The notes: a model not told the origin generated them from the letters alone. A stretch of 64,000 nt of DNA from Rhynchopus sp. YZ270_cl-10 (GCA_964035575.1 OZ037891.1:434001-498000); one strand, 5' to 3'. Shown: positions 33,489 through 43,971, counted from the stretch's first letter. Numbers and translations are program-made.

Positions 33489-35816
33489 CATACAAGTATA
33501 ACGGCCGTCACGACGGGAAAATTTTTTTTTTGTCGGGGAGGTCACGGCCGTGAAGAAAATCTGAAAAAATTAACGGCCGTGAAATTTTGCTTTGATCACG
33601 GCCGTGAAATATTTCCACGCTTTTTGCTTGTTTCTTCTTTTTCGTTCGTAGACAGGGCCAGACCCCCTTCCCATCCCTCCCAAGTCATTCTTGGGGGGTA
33701 AAAGCAGCATAAAAGCAGCATAAAAAGTGCAAAAAAAAAAAATCGGCCCCACTGCGATCGGGAAGCTGACGACACGAATGAGCACTTATGGTGGTCCTGC
33801 CCTGCCTGCGATGCTATACGCTCAGATCCTAGTTTCCACTCCGTCACAACTGCTGACAGGTCGCTGTGGCCTAACTGTGTGTCGAACTGTGAGTAGAACC
33901 TACTATTATCCCTACTGCCCTGAAGGATAATATTGATGCTACCTCCAGCGTCTGATGGGGAGCATCCTCAGACACCGGTTGTATCTGAACAACAGCCTCC
34001 GTATCAACAATCTGCCACTCACGCCTGGAGAACAGCTCAGCTGCAACCTTTGTTCCGTTCCCACTATGACTTCGACCGGATTCCACTCTCGCAGGAAATG
34101 GACTTATCCAAACCATCACCTGCGTGCCCTGCGCTCCTGGCTCGCGCCCACGTTTTCACCCCACTGTTAATTGTGTGTTGGAGCGTGTGGCATTTCTGAG
34201 CACTTGTACGTGCTCCCGGTTCTTCAGAGTGGCATATTTCTCGTGTTTCAGCACTTGTAACCGGTTCTTGAGCAAAGTACTCTTCTCATATTTGATGGGC
34301 TTTCCGTTGTGGAGCACACATCAATACTGTGAGACGAACCTCATCTGTGTTGAACCATTTGCAGTGTTCTTCAACTTACAGTGCAAAATCTTCCGACAGA
34401 ATCAGCACACCATTGTCACGCACACTATCTTCCGTCTTTTTTGTCGGAAAATAGACCGCATCACGCACCTCTGGATCTTCTCGCGACGTTGGTGAGATAC
34501 GCGCAGAGGGAGGGGTCCACCCTTTGCTCCCGTGAACTTGTACTGTTTGTCCGATGTTTTTTTTAACCAAAAGAAAACCGACGCAGGAGCTTTTCTTGGA
34601 ACTGTTTTATTCTCCCTACCCCAACAACATCACATTTCAGAAAAACATTGTTTTTTCGTTTTTGTTCACTTTCTTTTCTTCTCCCTCACACCTGTTTGCT
34701 GTGAATTAAATTTTTTCGTTTAGGGTTAGGTCAGGGCATTATATAGGTTTCGGGGGTTTTCGCTGAAACTCGGTCAAACTCGGTCGAGCCCGGGTCCCCA
34801 CCTTAGCTCAAGTTGGGGGCCTCCGGCGGAATGTGTGAATTCCTCGGAGGTCGGCACTTCATTTATATTTGTGCCAGGCACACGTGGTACACGAATTATC
34901 AGTAACCTCAGTACATTCACAAAAGAAACGGCGGTCATGCACCCAAGCGAAGCCACGATACGCAACATTTCTAAAAAATGCGCAGAAGGGTGGCTGCAAG
35001 CTTGCGCCGCAGGCGCACGGTACGCTACTTTTTTATTTTCGTCGTGCTGTATGCTTCCTTTTCCTTCGGCGTTTGACCAATCGAGTCGCGTTCTGGCTGT
35101 GACGGGGTCACTTTGTTCATGAGGCCATTTCTGGTCACTCTCAGAGGCTCGTCCCCTGCCCTCTTTTATACACCCTGGCAGGGTATATAAATGCTGGGTC
35201 AGGTTGGCCCAAATGATGGGTGCTCGCACCCGGAGCATAAATGGCCAGCGGTCAGGCCAGAGTCGCTCTGCGGAGTCTCTCTGCCACGCCTTTGGGTTAC
35301 GGTGTGCTGCAGTACTGTAAGCTCACAACTCTTGAACGGAAGGTGGGCCGCCGGCTGACGAGCGGTTGTTTACCGTCCTCGTTCATGCACACAACACCGT
35401 GGGCACAATACATGTGCCAAAAGGCAACAAGACCCTACAAGGAGTACCCAGTACCCAGCGCAGTTTTCTTAACCGGTCCTCCTGCCCTACCTTCCTTTTC
35501 TTCAAGGGTAAAAATCAGGTGGGTTGTGGGAATATAGGGGGAAATGGGTGGGGTTTGGTCTGTACGTTCCTATCTGCGCCTATCCGCGGGGTAAAAGTCA
35601 AGTGGGACGGTTCTTGAGTGGCGCCTTTTCTCGTACTTCACTGTGTGTTCCTTCAAAGACTTGTACAAAAATTTCACGGCCGTTGTTTTTTTTTAACGGC
35701 CGTGAAATTTTTGTACGCTTTTTTTTCACGGCCGTTTTTTTTTATTTTTCACGGCAACGACGGCAGTGGGTCGAGCATTTTTTTTTCATTTCCGTGACGT
35801 CCGTTTTACTTGTATG
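33489..35816. mobile_element. 2.3-kb TIR element with 6-bp TSD and ACGGCCGT arrays
   Basis: The left end CATACAAGTATAACGGCCGT and the inverted right end CATACAAGTAAAACGGACGT are flanked by the exact duplication AATATA (33483-33488 and 35817-35822). The palindromic motif CACGGCCGTG is repeated at both ends (33500-33611 and 35670-35760). The interior holds a mixed-composition block (33770-34570) that looks like decayed coding sequence I cannot assign, the shared GCGCCGCAGGCGC module (34890-35030), a TATA repeat and a piece of the CCACCTGATTTTTACCC family. It is broken. The superfamily is not assigned because 6-bp duplications occur in several classes. Confidence 0.8.
35163..35370 (+). repeat. 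TATA-bearing dispersed repeat, copy 2
   Basis: ACACCCTGGCAGGGTATATA and AATGCTGGG, then GGTCAGGCCAGAGTCGCTCT, CTCTGCCACGCC and TACTGTAAGCTCACAACT. It lies inside the 33489-35816 element. Confidence 0.6.
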
Positions 35817-36323
35817 AATATACGAGAATCGTCATATAAAAATAAAACTCTGTTTTTAGATAGTGCTTGCCGAATTACTCCCCAGATTCATTCACTCAGG
35901 GACACTAATTCGCTTTCGCGATCAACGAAAAAACTTTCTCTCTTTTTTTCCTTGTTTTCGTTTCTTTTTACTGAATATCTATCTAAAAAAGGAAGAGTTT
36001 TATTTTTGCGTGCGTGCGAACAGATTTTTGGGGAGCGGTGGGACACTAAACAAGGTTTTTAATTGTGCTACCCTAATAAAAAAAATACACAACTTATCAA
36101 AGCTTCTACGAGGGGCAACCCTTTAATTCTACAGAAGCAAAACGCCTTTAAGTTTTTACAGTTTTCACGTCTAATCTTATCCCCTTGAGAGTAAAGGATA
36201 TTGTCCGAACAAAAAAAAAAAAAGCTTTTTAAGCAATTGCAAACGAATGTATGGTTCAAGAAAGGGGAAAGTGGAGCTCCGCTCATGAGTGGATTTTTTT
36301 TTTTTTTCCACTATTCCCACAAT

Positions 36324-37534
36324 CAGGGCGCGCGCTAAATCCACACCCTCACACCCGGTTTTTTCGAGGTTTTTTCGCGGTACAAAAATTTTTTGATTAC
36401 ACGATTTCCTTAAGAAAATCAGAGAATCCCATGTTGTACAGTAAGGGCACTTCAGATAGTTTTTGGACACACATGTGACCCCACCGTGGAGAGCAATCGG
36501 CTCGCGCAATCAAAAGAAAGCAGAAAAAAGGGGAAAGAAAAAAGAAAAAAGTTGGGTACCGTGCGCCTGCGGCGCTACCTGTTCCCTACCCCCCCATGAT
36601 GTACTTATGTATATTCCACCTGATTTTGACCATGTTTGCCGGTGTTTTCCGGTGTTGGCCGGTGAAGTCACGGTACTGTGTACTGTGTACTGTGTACTGT
36701 GTACTGTGTACTGTGTACTGTGTACTGTGTACTGTGTACTGTGTACTGTGTACTGTGTACTGTGTACTGTGTACTGTGTACTGTGTACTGTGTACTGTGT
36801 ACTGTGTACTGTGTACTGTGTACTGTGTACTGTGTACTGTGTACTGTGTACTGTGTACTGTGTACTGTGTACTGTGTACTGTGTACTGTGTACTGTGTAC
36901 TGTGTACTGTGTACTGTGTACTGTGTACTGTGTACTGTGTACTGTGTACTGTGTACTGTGTACTGTGTACTGTGTACTGTGTACTGTGTACTGTGTACTG
37001 TGTACTGTGTACTGTGTACTGTGTACTGTGTACTGTGTACTGTGTACTGTGTACTGTGTACTGTGTACTGTGTACTGTGTACTGTGTACTGTGTACTGTG
37101 TACTGTGTACTGTGTACTGTGTACTGTGTACTGTGTACTGTGTACTGTGTACTGTGTACTGTGTACTGTGTACTGTGTACTGTGTACTGTGTACTGTGTA
37201 CTGTGTACTGTGTACTGTGTACTGTGTACTGTGTACTGTGTACTGTGTACTGTGTACTGTGTACTGTGTACTGTGTACTGTGTACTGTGTACTGTGTCCG
37301 AAAGACCTGAAAATGACCCTTGTTTACGAGTATGGGTTCATATTTTGTGAAAATTTAAGTCACCAAAATTTTGTCCATTTTTCCATATATCCCCCACCAC
37401 AGCCCGGGATTTTATCGGAAATGTAACATGACCCTGATTTTTCTGCCCCCCTTCACATACTTCCTGTAGGTACATTTTTTTGGACCCGATATCCATTTTT
37501 TCGGGAAATTTCCGAAAAGTTAGCGCGCGCCCTG
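36324..37534. mobile_element. hAT-like element carrying a 623-bp heptamer satellite
   Basis: TIR CAGGGCGCGCGCTAA at both ends, with an exact 8-bp TSD CCCACAAT (36316-36323 and 37535-37542). Inside are TTGGGTACCGTGCGCCTGCG (the reverse complement of the shared module), a 7-bp tandem array (36674-37296), and AAATGACCCTTGTTTACGAG. No transposase. A related but array-free sequence is at 32690-33385. Confidence 0.88.
36674..37296. repeat. (TACTGTG)89 perfect tandem array
   Basis: The array spans 623 bp, exactly 89 units, with no variant unit that I can see. Open frames across it (repeating YCVLCTV) follow from the 21-bp period and are not genes. A short, imperfect version lies in the 28379-29065 element. 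Confidence 0.95.
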
Positions 37535-37542
37535 CCCACAAT

Positions 37543-38416
37543 TCATCAAAAAGGAACGGAAAGAATCTAACAGAAAAGAGGAAAAAATAGGAGGTGTGTA
37601 CCAATTGTTCTCTGATCCATCCTTTTTTTTTTTTATATATGAGACCTTGTTTCACTGCAAAACGGAAGTGATTATTCTGCTTTCGATTCATTTAGAGAAA
37701 AAAAAGAAATCGTAGAACAGTTGGTCTTCTTTCTCCCAGTGTCTTTTTGTGTCCGCCGATGAACGGCGAGGCGTTTTTTGCACTGTCAAATTCTCTTCCT
37801 TTTTATTTTTCTTCTTTTCTGACATCATCATTACACCCTAAGAGAGACGTCAATCCGTCTTCCCTTTGGGTTATTTTTTGAGTGTAAATACACACAACTA
37901 AACAGAGGACAGCGCGAACAGAAGAAGGGGGCCATCTGATTTTTTTCAACAATCATTATTTTTCTTTTCTGGTTCGTTTTTTTTAAAGTGGCCAAGCATG
38001 ATAGGCTTATGTCCATCATTTTTCTTATTTCTTATTTTTTGGTACGCGATACAGATTGTGAAAACAAGGGAGCGCTTTCACCGGGTTTCCTATTCTTCCT
38101 TCAAGTCTTTCTTTTTCTTTTTCTTTTTCTGTTCCCCCTTTTTTTTCTTTTCTTTTCTTTTCTTTTGGATATCCGGAGGCCAGTCTTTGACCTCTTCGTA
38201 TATTTCTAAAAAAAGAAAAGGAAAAACCAAATAGAGAGAAAAAAAAAACCTTCACAAATTTGATGTATCACCCATCCTCTCCCAGCAGTTTTACCAATTA
38301 TCCCATTAATACCCACAAAATATGTCGTTTTTTTTTAAAAAAAACACTCACACCAACCACACTTCGTTTTGTGCAAACTCAACCCGTCCTCACAAAGGAA
38401 ACTTTGAAATTCTTAT

Positions 38417-38447
<31 letters not shown>

Positions 38448-38490
38448 TGTGCTGTGCCACATCTCCCTTTCTCTTTCTCACCTATTTTTC
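37543..38490. other. Gene-free intergenic DNA
   Basis: A/T runs, a (TTTTC)n tract near 38110-38165 and a diverged family A copy (AAGTGGCCAAGCATGATAGG at 37986-38005). Confidence 0.5.
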
Positions 38491-38532
38491 AGATGTCTGT
38501 GTATATGTGTGCACGAGAGACACATTCATCTT
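38491..38532 (+). repeat. Family B hairpin with extended 5' arm
   Basis: AGATGTCTGTGTATATGTGT then GCACGAGAGACACATTCATC and TT. GTGT / ACAC stem around GCACGAGAG. Confidence 0.65.
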
Positions 38533-38674
38533 ACAAATTTTCTTTTTTTTTTTTGGAGCACCTTGCCATTTCTTTTTTGTACTATGGTACAAAAAAAAAT
38601 TCTGTACTTCATTGTGAACACAGAAGACGCAACCCTGCAAGAAATCTACTACATTTTGTTTGCGAGGCTTTCAT

Positions 38675-38716
38675 AAGGTGACCGACCACGAGAGGCTTGG
38701 GGTCAGCTTTATAAAC
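38675..38716 (+). repeat. Family A hairpin
   Basis: AAGGTGACCGACCACGAGAG then GCTTGGGGTCAGCTTTATAA. Loop ACGAGAG kept, stem partly mismatched. Confidence 0.55.
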
Positions 38717-38800
38717 TTTCCCCCTACACCTTCAACACCCACCTATTCGATGATGCAAGCAACCGGAGGCTAGGTTCATCCGACCTTTTTTTTTTCCCCT

Positions 38801-38868
38801 CTGGTGCTTTGGGAAGTCGGTCAACGACCTGTCAGCGACCTGTCAATATCGACCCCTCCCGGAGCACC
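38801..38868. mobile_element. Fold-back MITE, GGTGCT type
   Basis: TGGTGCT / GAGCACCA terminal stem around GTCAACGACCTGTCAGCGAC and CTGTCAATATCGACCCCTCC. The core is identical over about 50 bp to 53313-53380. Confidence 0.8.
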
Positions 38869-39021
38869 ACCCTTTTTTTGAGGGCTCAACTTCCCCAAAC
38901 CCAAAGCCCCCATCCTCCCCTCTCACACATCCCAGAACCATCACCACCTCCCACCCTTCCCCCCCTCCCCGCTCGCAATCTGGAAACATCCCACATGCTG
39001 TACATTTAAAGGATCATATCA

Positions 39022-39121
39022 TACCGTACCGGTACCAAATACTGATAAAAATGTTTGACCTTTTCCGGGTTTTCAGGGGAGGTTTGACCTTTTTTACGGT
39101 ATCTGTTACTGGTACGGTAAT
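39022..39121. mobile_element. Fold-back MITE, TACCGTACCGGTACC ends
   Basis: ATACCGTACCGGTACCAAAT faces ATTACCGTACCAGTAACAGA on the other strand. Two GTTTGACCTTTT repeats lie in the centre. Confidence 0.65.
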
Positions 39122-39328
39122 CTTTTTTTTTGAAGGTGAGTAAGCAGACTCATTCATCTTTTTCATAAAAAATAAAAAATTGGTCCAAACAAATTCAAGA
39201 AAAAGAAAAAAAAAATTGCTGCAAAATAAAAAATCGATGGGGGGGAGAGTACAATTTTTCTTCTCTCCAGTGAACATGCCCCTTCTTTTTCAAACAAAAA
39301 ACATTTTCAAACCCCCCCTTTTTTTTTT

Positions 39329-39366
39329 AGGTGACTAAGTAGAGGCTTAGGATCATCTTATCAAAC
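39329..39366 (+). repeat. Family A hairpin, short-loop form
   Basis: AGGTGACTAAGTAGAGGCTT then AGGATCATCTTATCAAAC. Clamp GGTGA / TCATC, stem CTAAG / CTTAG. Confidence 0.65.
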
Positions 39367-39855
39367 CCTTACCCCCCTTTTTTTTGTGCGAATTTATTAT
39401 TATTCCCCATCTCCACCCTTTTGTGGTTTTGCCTGCGTTCTACGCGAGCATTGCTTCATACCCGTCCCTTCCCCAAGTTTTAGTTTGTCGTGATATGCAT
39501 TTTGTCATTTAATCAAATATTCCCTTCCCTTGATTTTATTTGGTGTTTTTTTCTTCCTTTTTTTGGAAAATACAGCAAAAAAAAAAAAAAACGACAAAAA
39601 AATATTGCAGGAAAGCAAAGTGCCCCTCTTCCCCTTCCCCAAATAGCTTTTACTTTTTGCATTTTATTTTTATGGAAGCTAAGCAAATGAGAGGCTTTGG
39701 TTTCTGATCTTATCAATTTGTCTCCTTTACATTTTTTTTAAATATATTTTGTCTCCCTTTTTTTAAAAGCATTTGACAAAAAAGAAAAAGAGAGGAAGTA
39801 GAATCGACGGAAGGTGCGTGCCCTGCAAATTGTTTGACATATTAGTATTTAGTGT

Positions 39856-39925
39856 TACCGAAGTCCTGTCGGGTAACCTGTCAGCCCCTTGTGTCGGTGA
39901 CCTGGCAGTATTGGCACTTCAGGGA
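39856..39925. repeat. Diverged relative of the GGTGCT fold-back MITEs
   Basis: Contains GGGTAACCTGTCAGCCCC and GGTGACCTGGCAGTATTGG between GAAGT and ACTTC. The similarity to 38801-38868 is in the inner CCTGTCAG steps. Confidence 0.4.
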
Positions 39926-40255
39926 ATGCAAAATATTTGTTTTTATTACACTCCCGCACTCATACAATCGAAAAACACAATATTTTTTGCAGAGCGATAA
40001 ACGAAAAAGTTGTTTTTCTTGTCATTGGAGGTCAGATTCTTCCCAAGCTTTTTTTTAAATATATTTTCAAACTCCCCAAATATCAGTCCTCTCCTCGACA
40101 TTGCCGTAGTGTGCCTTCCCCTTCCCTCTGTCAACAGGATATGTAGAAGGACAAATTGCACATTGTCGGCCAGGCCAGAGTTTTCTTCTTTTCTCCCCAA
40201 ATACAAACTTATGTGCGCCGAGAGGAGCATTTCCATTTCAATTCTCTTTTTCGTC

Positions 40256-40299
40256 AGATGAACTAATCACGTAGAGGATTCGGCTCATCTTTATAAAAA
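40256..40299 (+). repeat. Family A hairpin with AATC/GATT stem
   Basis: AGATGAACTAATCACGTAGA then GGATTCGGCTCATCTTTATA. The AATC / GATT pair replaces AAGC / GCTT. Confidence 0.65.
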
Positions 40300-40368
40300 C
40301 CTTTCTCTTCTTCCTTTTAAATCCTAATTATTCAACTAATTTAGGCGATTGTCGACACAACAAAATAA

Positions 40369-40402
<34 letters not shown>

Positions 40403-40690
40403 TATCAATCACTCCCTTTTAGCTCGTGTACTCCGGTGCATTTTCATCTCTGTTCATTGCATTGTTATTCTTATTTTCTTCTTCTGCCGTTTCTCTGTTG
40501 AATCACGCACCCAACATATATATTTTTTTTTCACGAAAAGATGTGGTTGGTTCGTGTTCTTAGAAGAACGAAACCTCTTTTTTGACGTTGGTATTTCATT
40601 TTTCATTTTTTTTTATATACATCAAGGGAAGCGACGAGAGATTCCCTTTTCCTTCTTTTCATTTTTATTTATAAAAAAAAAAGGGGGATA

Positions 40691-40750
40691 TAGTGGAGTT
40701 CATCCTCGGGTGTCTACACTAATACAACCAAGTTTTACCAAGTTTTCAAA
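40691..40750 (+). repeat. Family C hairpin element
   Basis: TAGTGGAGTTCATCCTCGGG, TGTCTACACTAATACAACCA, then the CAAGTTTT tail in duplicate. Confidence 0.7.
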
Positions 40751-40927
40751 AAAGGGGGATATTGTGAAAAAAACGGCAGTAGAGAGGAAAGTGGAGTGTT
40801 GCAATACGGTCAAAGAGAAGGAGGACGAAGTACCGTTCAAATTCAAAAAAAGAAGAAAAATGCATCGCACCGATCCTGTGGTAGGCCATCCCCAGCAGAT
40901 GCTGACCCGGAAAAAAAAAATTGTGGA

Positions 40928-40990
40928 CAGTGGAGATTTGCACAAACTGTGGCAACACAACCGAGGCAACTACACTACTCCAAAAAAAAA
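40928..40990 (+). repeat. Family D hairpin element
   Basis: CAGTGGAGATTTGCACAAAC, TGTGGCAACACAACCGAGGC, AACTACACTACTCC. It ends in poly-A. Confidence 0.7.
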
Positions 40991-41047
40991 ATATCAAAAA
41001 AAAAATTATTTAGTTGTATTGTAGGCTAGTTGACGTCACGGACATTC

Positions 41048-41216
41048 GGGTATGGGAGGGTATGGGAGGATTTGGGAGGGTATGGGACAGTATGGGACGG
41101 TATGGGACTGTATGGGACAGTATGGGACAGTGTGGGAGGATTTGGGAGGGTATGGGACAGTATGGGACGGTATGGGAGTGGTATGGGAGGATTTTTGGAG
41201 GTTTGGGAGTGGTTTG
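41048..41216. repeat. 10-bp tandem array GGTATGGGAC, left
   Basis: About 16 units, variants GGTATGGGAG and AGTATGGGAC. Partner array at 41778-41950. Confidence 0.8.
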
Positions 41217-41777
41217 GGGGTCGTGCGTGCACTTAGGGTAGCTCGACTTTTTTTTCGTTTCCCGCTCGCTGACCCTGAAAAAAAAATGTGCGCGCGCGCA
41301 AAAAAAAAGTTTTTCCTGAAAAAAAGTTGACAAAAAAGTTGTGGGAACAGGGTGATCCTGTGGGTTTTTTATATAAAATCGCCTCAGGGGCCCCAAAAAA
41401 CGGGTGACCCAAAACACAGTTTTTTGGCATTTCCGGAATCCGTCCAGAAAGTGGTGGGGTCGATGTCGAAAATTGGACAATTTTTTGACCACTTAAATTT
41501 TTGAAAATATGAGCCCAGTCACTAATAGCTGGGGCCCATTTTCGGCCAAAAAATGCTGCTGAAAAAAAATTTCAGGTGAAAATTTTTCAGCCCCAAGACA
41601 TACCGCGATTGGCATTTCCGGAATCTGTCCGCGCTGTGGTGGGGTCAATTTGCCGTCGTCCAGCTGCAAATTCACAAATTATGGCCTTTCCGTATACCTC
41701 AAACCCAGACCGGCCCGGTTTGCAGTTCTCGTGTACAATTCGCACGCAAAAGAGAGCAACTCCCACACCGATTAGGG

Positions 41778-41950
41778 GGACGGTACGGGACGGTATGGGA
41801 CAGTATGGGACGGTATGGGACAGTGTGGGAGTGGTATGGGAGGTACGGGAGGGTATGGGACGGTATGGGACAGTATGGGAGGGTACGGAAGGGTATGGGA
41901 CGGTATGGGGGGATTTGGGAGCGTTCGAGGGCGGTACGGGATGGTACGGA
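41778..41950. repeat. 10-bp tandem array GGTATGGGAC, right
   Basis: Same unit and same orientation as the left array, with GGTACGGGAC variants toward the edges. Confidence 0.8.
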
Positions 41951-42028
41951 ACAGGATTTCCCAGAAAATTCCTAAACCGACCCGTGGCGTCAACTAGCCT
42001 AGTATTGCATTTCTTTCTCTATTACTTC

Positions 42029-42068
42029 AAAAGGTTTGACAAGCACGAGAGGGCTTAGGATTCATATG
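42029..42068 (+). repeat. Family A hairpin, eroded clamp
   Basis: AAAAGGTTTGACAAGCACGA then GAGGGCTTAGGATTCATATG. AAGC / GCTT stem with ACGAGAG loop. It starts about 20 bp outside the TSD of the 41022-42001 element. Confidence 0.55.
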
Positions 42069-42563
42069 TCCAAAAAAAAAATCTATATATTATTACTCCC
42101 CTCCTCCTTATTCCCCTTCCCCTGTTTCTGTGCTGAAAGACGTCGTGGGTTTTATTTATTTTTTTGCTCTCTTTTTTGCGGTAGCGGTGGTACCTATTTA
42201 CGCACAAAAAAAATACTTGAACATTTTTTTTTCCCATTCTCTTTTTTTTTTTAGTTAAAAAACTGCGTGGATTCAAAAAAAAGAGATAAGGCAAGGGAGG
42301 GAGTGCTGACCATCACAATATGGGTGGTCGTGTGTTCACCCTTGCACTCTTTTTTTTTTACCCCACTCTGCAGCTGTGGTTTCACAGCTATTGTGTAAGT
42401 TGTAGGAAACGGGAGCGATATTGTTGTTTTGTTCCCCTTTTTTTTCCTCCAACTTTTTTTTATCCTTTTACTTAGAAGGTTAGCTCTAGCAAGGCTGGGG
42501 TTTTTTTGTTTTTGTTTTCATTTTCATATTTTTCATAACTTCACTTTTTTTCTTTCTTTTTTT

Positions 42564-42596
42564 GAGATGTGCGAGCCCGTGGGGCTCTTTTATCTC
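42564..42596 (+). repeat. Family B hairpin with GAGCC/GGCTC stem
   Basis: GAGATGTGCGAGCCCGTGGG then GCTCTTTTATCTC. A GC-rich stem of different sequence stands in the same position of the same scaffold. Confidence 0.65.
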
Positions 42597-42689
42597 AAAT
42601 TCACTCTTTTTTTTAAATACCTGAGTCCTGAGCGACGCTTGGTATCCTCGTCAAACTCAACCCTTCCTTTGTTTTTTTTGATTGTGATC

Positions 42690-42727
42690 AAGGTGACCAA
42701 GCAAGCGAGAGGCTTGGATTCATCTTA
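42690..42727 (+). repeat. Family A hairpin with CCAAGC/GCTTGG stem
   Basis: AAGGTGACCAAGCAAGCGAG then AGGCTTGGATTCATCTT. T-A to C-G compensatory change relative to CTAAGC / GCTTAG. Confidence 0.75.
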
Positions 42728-42951
42728 TATTCCATTTTTTTAAACCAAAAAACCCCCTTTTTTTGGGGGGTGTGTACAGCGATTACACAGTCAAATATTG
42801 CTTCTTCTTTTTTCCCTTTTTATGAAGCATTTTACTTTTTTTTCTACGTTTTGCAAAAACATACGTCATAAAAAGAAGGGAGCATTTTTGTTGATCCCTC
42901 ACCATATACTATCAATTTATTGATTGCATATGATGCAAATACTTCTTATTT

Positions 42952-42983
42952 AGATGGTGTATGCACTAGAGGTATATACATCT
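42952..42983 (+). repeat. Family B hairpin with TGTAT/ATATA stem
   Basis: AGATGGTGTATGCACTAGAG then GTATATACATCT. AGATG / CATCT clamp. Confidence 0.6.
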
Positions 42984-43266
42984 TCCCACTTTTCTTTTTC
43001 TTTTTAAACACAACAAAATTCTCGAACGAAAGAAAAATACCGACCAAAAAACAACATTAGGAACCAAACATACAGACAACTGTCCACACCATGGGGGTGT
43101 CCCCTGGCCACCCCCACCAGAGAAAAAGGATGGGGGAAAAGAAACGATGAAGGGGAAAACCATTTTGAGAGAAGTCGTTGCAAAAAGTGTTTTGTGGCGA
43201 CTTGAATCACTCCTCCAACATCTTTCTTTTTTTCCCCTTTTCAAAATCCAAAAAAGGTGTACGAAA

Positions 43267-43316
43267 GTAGTGCGCACCCCTCGGGTCTCTGCACTGAATA
43301 TAACCAAGTTTTCAAC
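43267..43316 (+). repeat. Family C hairpin element
   Basis: TAGTGCGCACCCCTCGGGTC, TCTGCACTGAATATAACCAA. Inner stem ACCC / GGGT. Confidence 0.6.
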
Positions 43317-43387
43317 AAAATAAAAATAAAATAAAATACGCACACACACACAAAAAAAAAATACCACCAGCACCGCTAGATTTATTT

Positions 43388-43425
43388 CACGGTTGACTAA
43401 GCATGAAGACTTAGGATTACCTCAC
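43388..43425 (+). repeat. Family A hairpin
   Basis: ACGGTTGACTAAGCATGAAG then ACTTAGGATTACCTCAC. CTAAG / CTTAG stem. Confidence 0.55.
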
Positions 43426-43710
43426 CAACTTTTTCTTTTGCTGAAAAAAAAACACGACGATCTCTCGAATTTTTATTGTTTTTGATTTTTATTTATTGAA
43501 TTTGCACAGAACAGGGGACCACCCTCCTCCCCGCCTCCTTCATTTTCATTTTATTTATTTCGCTATCTGGGCAACCCTTTTTTGTGTTGTGTTTTTTTTT
43601 TTTTTTTTGCATTTTCCAACGGAGGGTTTGCACATTGTCTAGCAGCAAAAAAAAAAAACGAAATTGCTCTCAAGGGTTCAGGACGACTGACGTCTATACC
43701 ACAGTACAAA

Positions 43711-43790
43711 AAGGCTTCGGCCAACATTGAGTACAGATCCTAGATTCCCCAAGGTGGATCCTTGGGCGATATTGTCGACACAACAAAAAC
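43711..43790 (+). repeat. Family E element, best copy
   Basis: GGCTTCGGCCAACATTGAGT, ACAGATCCTAG, inner stem CCAAGG / CCTTGG, then CGATATTGTCGACACAACAA. Confidence 0.7.
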
Positions 43791-43823
43791 AAAAAGCAAA
43801 AAACAAAAAAAAAAACAGCCCCA

Positions 43824-43858
43824 TAGTGGAGCACATCTCGGATGTCCACACTACACCC
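43824..43858 (+). repeat. Family C hairpin, GACATCC-like stem
   Basis: TAGTGGAGCACATCTCGGAT then GTCCACACTA. Inner ACATC / GATGT pair covaries with CACTC / GGGTG of other copies. Confidence 0.65.
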
Positions 43859-43971
43859 ACTCTTCCAAAACCAAAAAAAAGCAACATCTAAAAAAAATAT
43901 ATATGGAGGAGTGATGGGAAGGGGTGGGTCAATACCCATGGTAACCTGCCTTACATGCTCTCTTTTATGAT

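Larger units (their letters stand above)
32362..36075. repeat. Inverted repeat pair TAGGGTAGCACAATTAAAAA bounding a nested repeat cluster
   Basis: The left copy (32362-32398) runs TAAGGGTAGCACAATTAAAA to TTGTTTAGTGTCC. The right copy (36041-36075) is its reverse complement. Both are followed inward by a segment with GCGAACAGATTTTTGG. No target duplication was seen. The interval includes an independent 6-bp-TSD element (33489-35816), so this may be a rearranged pair of insertions. Confidence 0.5.
41022..42001. mobile_element. 980-bp TIR element with 6-bp TSD and 10-bp arrays
   Basis: The TIR is TAGGCTAGTTGACGYCACGG (one mismatch over 20 bp), with exact duplication GTATTG at 41016-41021 and 42002-42007. 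Just inside each end is an array of the 10-mer GGTATGGGAC and variants, in the same orientation on both sides. The middle (41425-41665) contains inverted copies of the CGGACGGATTCCGGAAATGC / CCCCACCAC core known from 28379-29065. No coding sequence. Confidence 0.88.

Noticed and set aside
36674-37296. Telomere or interstitial telomere
   Set aside because: TACTGTG is not a known telomere unit, and the array lies inside a transposon with an intact TSD.
36463-37426. Long open frames with YCVLCTV repeats
   Set aside because: They follow from the TACTGTG heptamer read in any frame (21-bp period) and have no start or flank support.
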